Below, piece by piece: positions 7,225 to 9,450 of a stretch of 9,450 bases of DNA. Source of the stretch: Acidobacteriaceae bacterium. GTDB taxonomy: Bacteria; Acidobacteriota; Terriglobia; Bryobacterales; Bryobacteraceae. A program made the translations under genes and the position numbers. Location of the stretch: assembly GCA_019246575.1 (NCBI GenBank), contig JAFAQG010000508.1, positions 1 through 9,450 of the forward strand, given 5' to 3'. The notes beneath the pieces are model-generated. The model had not been told where the DNA came from. It ran no database searches and saw only the letters and a program-made list of their open reading frames with translations. Position 1 is the first letter of the stretch, and each line of letters starts with the position of its first letter.

Positions 7225-7304
7225 CGGCGCGGGGCGCTTATCTCGCGCGCGACGCTGCTAAAAAATCGAAGCTGATTCCACTTCGGCTACCATATGAAAT
7301 CAAC

Positions 7305-9245
7305 GTGCCTGCCCGGGTCTCGCGGCGTTTTCTTATTAGACGCGTTGTCGTAATCTGCGCCGCATCGCTTGCGGCGCTCGCGGCGTTCTTCTCATTTCGC
7401 GTATGGCAGACGGCGCATCACGCCCTGATGGTCGCGACACAGTCGCCCGCAGACTCAGGGCAGATCGCAATGTCGTTAGTAACGCTGCGACCGAGCCCCG
7501 CTCGATTCGACGACGTTCTCACCGCCACTGATTTCCGTTCCGCGGCACTGTTTCAAGGCGATGTCTATGTCTGCGGCCGGTCGGCTCTGTTCCGTTTCAG
7601 CGAAGGAGAGCTCAAGCAAACGTGGCGGCCCGGGCGCGAACTGCCGGCGTTTCCGCTGGTCGCTCTAGCGGTACGCGCGGCGATTCCAACCCCGGAGCTT
7701 TGGATTGCGAGTGAGGGCGGCGGTGTGGTCATCTACGACGGCAAGGTTTTCAGGCAAATGCTGCCGGGAGTCGAGCCCGCCCGCAAGATCACCGCGATGC
7801 TGCCGTTGCGCAATAGCAAGGTGCTCGTTGCGACTGGCACAGCGGGACTGTATGTCAGCGACGGCAAATCTCTGCGGCTCTTTCATCCTCAGTTCGCAAG
7901 AGTGCAGGTGACAGTGCTCGCGGGGGACGAAGACCAAGTCTGGATCGGAACCCGCGCAGATGGCGTCTGGTACTGGAACGCTGGAACTGCCACTCACATC
8001 ACGCGGGAACTTCCGGACATGCAGGTGGTGTCCATAGCAGCAGACGAACGGAACACCGCCTGGATCGGTACGCCGGTGGGCGTCGCCGAAATTTCAAGCG
8101 GCAAGCTGACACGGCATTTGGCGGATGGAGCGTTCGTGCAAGCGCTTGCGGAACGGAACGGGACGCTTTGGATTGGAACAGTAGATCAAGGAATGCTCGC
8201 GGTTCCGCTGGAGACACGCTTGCCTCGGCCACAAGTCGGCACGTCTCCGAACGAGGCGCGAACCGCAAGAGCGTTTCTGCACGCCGGCGATGCTCTATTC
8301 GCCGTAACGCCGAACGAAATTTCGGAGGTCGACGGGGCAGGGCGTGTCCTTGCGGCGACATCGGACGGCGCTCGGAGCGAACACGTGACCGCTATCCACG
8401 AAGACGCGCGCGGCCGCGTGTGGATCGGCTATTTCGATCGCGGCCTGGATGTAGTGAACGGCCGGGAGCCGGGCAAACCGGTTCATTTCGAGGATGACGT
8501 CTTGTTTTGCGTGAACCGCATTAAGGAAAACCAGCACGAGGGCACAATAGCGGTTGCAACCGCGAATGGACTTGCGATGTTCGACGCTAATGGAAATCTC
8601 CGTCAAGTGCTCGATCGCGAAAGCGGCGTCATCGCGAGCCACGTAACCGATGTCCTGTTTCGAACGGACGGCGCGGCGAGCCAGTCTATGGTGATTGCGA
8701 CGCCAGCGGGTTTGAGCTTTTTCGATAAAGGATCGCTCTCGAGCATGTACGCGTTCCACGGTCTGGTGAACAACCACGTCTACACGCTCGCCGAGCTTGA
8801 CGGCGCTGTATATGCGGGAACACTGGGTGGCATATCGGCCGTAAGGAACGGTCTGGTGCAGGCCAGTTTCACAACGGCGAATTCGGAGCTGCGGCAGAAC
8901 TGGATCACCGCGTCTGCCGTTTTTGACGGGAGACTATACTTAGGCACCTACGGCTCGGGGGTTGTGCGCTTCGATGAACACGGCCATGTGACTTCTTTTT
9001 CTGCCTTCAGCGGAAAACGGTTCGAGATAAACACAAATGCGATGCTCGCGACGTCCCGAGCTCTGTATGCCGGCACAGCGGGACATGGCCTTGCGATTCT
9101 GCGCCGCGGCGAGGATCGGTGGCGCTTTGTTACCAATGGCCTGCCGTCCATGAATGTGACCGCGCTCGACGAGCACGGCGGGCAATTTTACGCCGGGACG
9201 GATAACGGCTTGGTGCGCATTCAGGAGAACGCTCTCTTCGAATGA
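7305..9245 (+). CDS. Membrane-anchored two-propeller sensor-like protein
   Basis: This 646-residue protein has an Arg-rich N-terminus and one membrane helix (about 13-34), so the rest is probably periplasmic. Fourteen repeats of the regulator-propeller type (short strand such as LWIGT or VYAGT, then G-hydrophobic strand) occur near residues 86, 131, 172, 211, 251, 287, 328, 371, 413, 461, 501, 543, 587 and 627, about 40 residues apart. Fourteen fits two seven-bladed beta-propellers, the periplasmic plan of the hybrid two-component systems of Bacteroides. Those continue with a Y_Y_Y domain, membrane helix and kinase; here the protein ends at the last blade, so it has no output domain and may sense, or scaffold, through a partner. 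The GTG at 7305 gives the complete signal/anchor helix; the ATG at 7294 is out of frame, and no clear Shine-Dalgarno site is seen. It follows the response regulator by 80 bp and overlaps the next gene by ATGA. Confidence 0.85.
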   Translation: MPARVSRRFLIRRVVVICAASLAALAAFFSFRVWQTAHHALMVATQSPADSGQIAMSLVTLRPSPARFDDVLTATDFRSAALFQGDVYVCGRSALFRFSEGELKQTWRPGRELPAFPLVALAVRAAIPTPELWIASEGGGVVIYDGKVFRQMLPGVEPARKITAMLPLRNSKVLVATGTAGLYVSDGKSLRLFHPQFARVQVTVLAGDEDQVWIGTRADGVWYWNAGTATHITRELPDMQVVSIAADERNTAWIGTPVGVAEISSGKLTRHLADGAFVQALAERNGTLWIGTVDQGMLAVPLETRLPRPQVGTSPNEARTARAFLHAGDALFAVTPNEISEVDGAGRVLAATSDGARSEHVTAIHEDARGRVWIGYFDRGLDVVNGREPGKPVHFEDDVLFCVNRIKENQHEGTIAVATANGLAMFDANGNLRQVLDRESGVIASHVTDVLFRTDGAASQSMVIATPAGLSFFDKGSLSSMYAFHGLVNNHVYTLAELDGAVYAGTLGGISAVRNGLVQASFTTANSELRQNWITASAVFDGRLYLGTYGSGVVRFDEHGHVTSFSAFSGKRFEINTNAMLATSRALYAGTAGHGLAILRRGEDRWRFVTNGLPSMNVTALDEHGGQFYAGTDNGLVRIQENALFE

Positions 9246-9255
9246 GAACGTTCTC
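9225..9255 (+). promoter_or_regulatory. Hairpin over the start codon of the VIT-domain gene
   Basis: GAGAACGCTCTC (9225-9236) and GAGAACGTTCTC (9244-9255) can pair at 11 of 12 positions around a 7-nt loop. The AT of the start codon lies in the loop and its G in the stem; the preceding AGGAG (9223-9227) is partly in the stem. An RNA with this fold would hide the translation start until ribosomes finishing the upstream gene opened it. Confidence 0.5.
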
Positions 9256-9450
9256 TCTCGCCGCAACGCTGCTTGTGAGCGCAACGATGTCGTTGTGCGA
9301 CACGGGCGTGATTATTCCGTCAGGATCGAACGAACCCGACAGCTCGATTCTGTCGATCGAATCGCTCGATGTTCATGTGAGCATCGACAACGGCCATGCG
9401 ACTGTCTCGCTGAAAGAGGTCTTTCAGAACCACAAAGACACCAATCTCGA
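9242..9450 (+). CDS. VIT-domain protein, N-terminal part
   Basis: The gene begins at an ATG overlapping the propeller stop (ATGA) and runs off the right edge; 69 codons are visible. The first about 20 residues form a signal peptide (MRTFSLAATLLVSATMSLC); the Cys at 19 is not in a good lipobox. From about residue 38 the reading ESLDVHVSIDNGHATVSLKE followed by VFQN matches the start of the VIT domain found in inter-alpha-trypsin inhibitor heavy chains and bacterial relatives: a strand, a position before A-x-V, then the F-x-N turn. In those proteins a von Willebrand A domain usually follows, but that part is outside the window. Export to the periplasm or cell surface, with a role in protein or ligand binding, is inferred. 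A possible AGGAG lies 14 bases upstream, rather far. The overlap and hairpin suggest expression tied to the propeller gene. Confidence 0.75.
   Translation, partial: MRTFSLAATLLVSATMSLCDTGVIIPSGSNEPDSSILSIESLDVHVSIDNGHATVSLKEVFQNHKDTNL

Noticed and set aside
7222..7265. Hairpin after the response-regulator stop, followed by six A residues
   Set aside because: The arms pair over about ten bases with a wobble and a bulge, but the run that follows is A on the plus strand, not T, so it does not fit an intrinsic terminator for this gene; nothing is transcribed the other way here.

Overview
The window suggests a member of the Acidobacteriota, most likely the Solibacteres/Bryobacter side. The reasons are a moderately high GC content, small DUF4337 and NfeD-like membrane proteins, several two-component proteins, a 'regulator propeller' protein and a VIT-domain protein. 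This placement is inferred from gene content only; no rRNA or marker gene is present.

Layout, left to right. (1) The 3' part of a UvrC-like gene, open at the left edge, keeps the cysteine-rich linker and UVR motif but stops before an RNase H-type nuclease domain. A DUF4337 membrane-protein gene follows on the same strand. (2) Converging on that gene with a 17-bp overlap is a minus-strand group read from 4378 down to 1316. It holds a soluble PAS-PAS histidine kinase, a membrane-only NfeD-like protein whose probable TTG start overlaps the kinase stop, and a secreted protein of unknown function. (3) A roughly 190-bp upstream gap separates the kinase from two small plus-strand ORFs. One (90 aa) has a very good Shine-Dalgarno sequence; the other is uncertain. 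(4) A minus-strand lipoprotein resembling sugar ABC transporter substrate-binding proteins stands alone, without ATPase or permease. It is divergent, across a 222-bp gap, from (5) a plus-strand NarL/LuxR-type response regulator. (6) After an 80-bp gap come a membrane-anchored protein with fourteen propeller repeats, fitting two seven-bladed propellers with no kinase, and the start of a VIT-domain gene coupled to it by ATGA and a start-codon hairpin. That last gene runs off the right edge.

The middle and right of the window read as sensory and regulatory accessory DNA: a kinase without receiver, a response regulator without adjacent kinase, a binding protein without transporter and a propeller sensor without output domain. 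Whether these orphan parts cooperate cannot be told from sequence alone. The strongest structural signals are the fourteen-blade count, the hairpin over the VIT start codon, and the UvrC-like Cys pattern without a catalytic C-terminal half.

No rRNA, tRNA, CRISPR array, insertion sequence or phage gene was recognised. No stretch longer than 300 bp lacks a gene; the longest gaps are 4379-4569 and 6310-6531.
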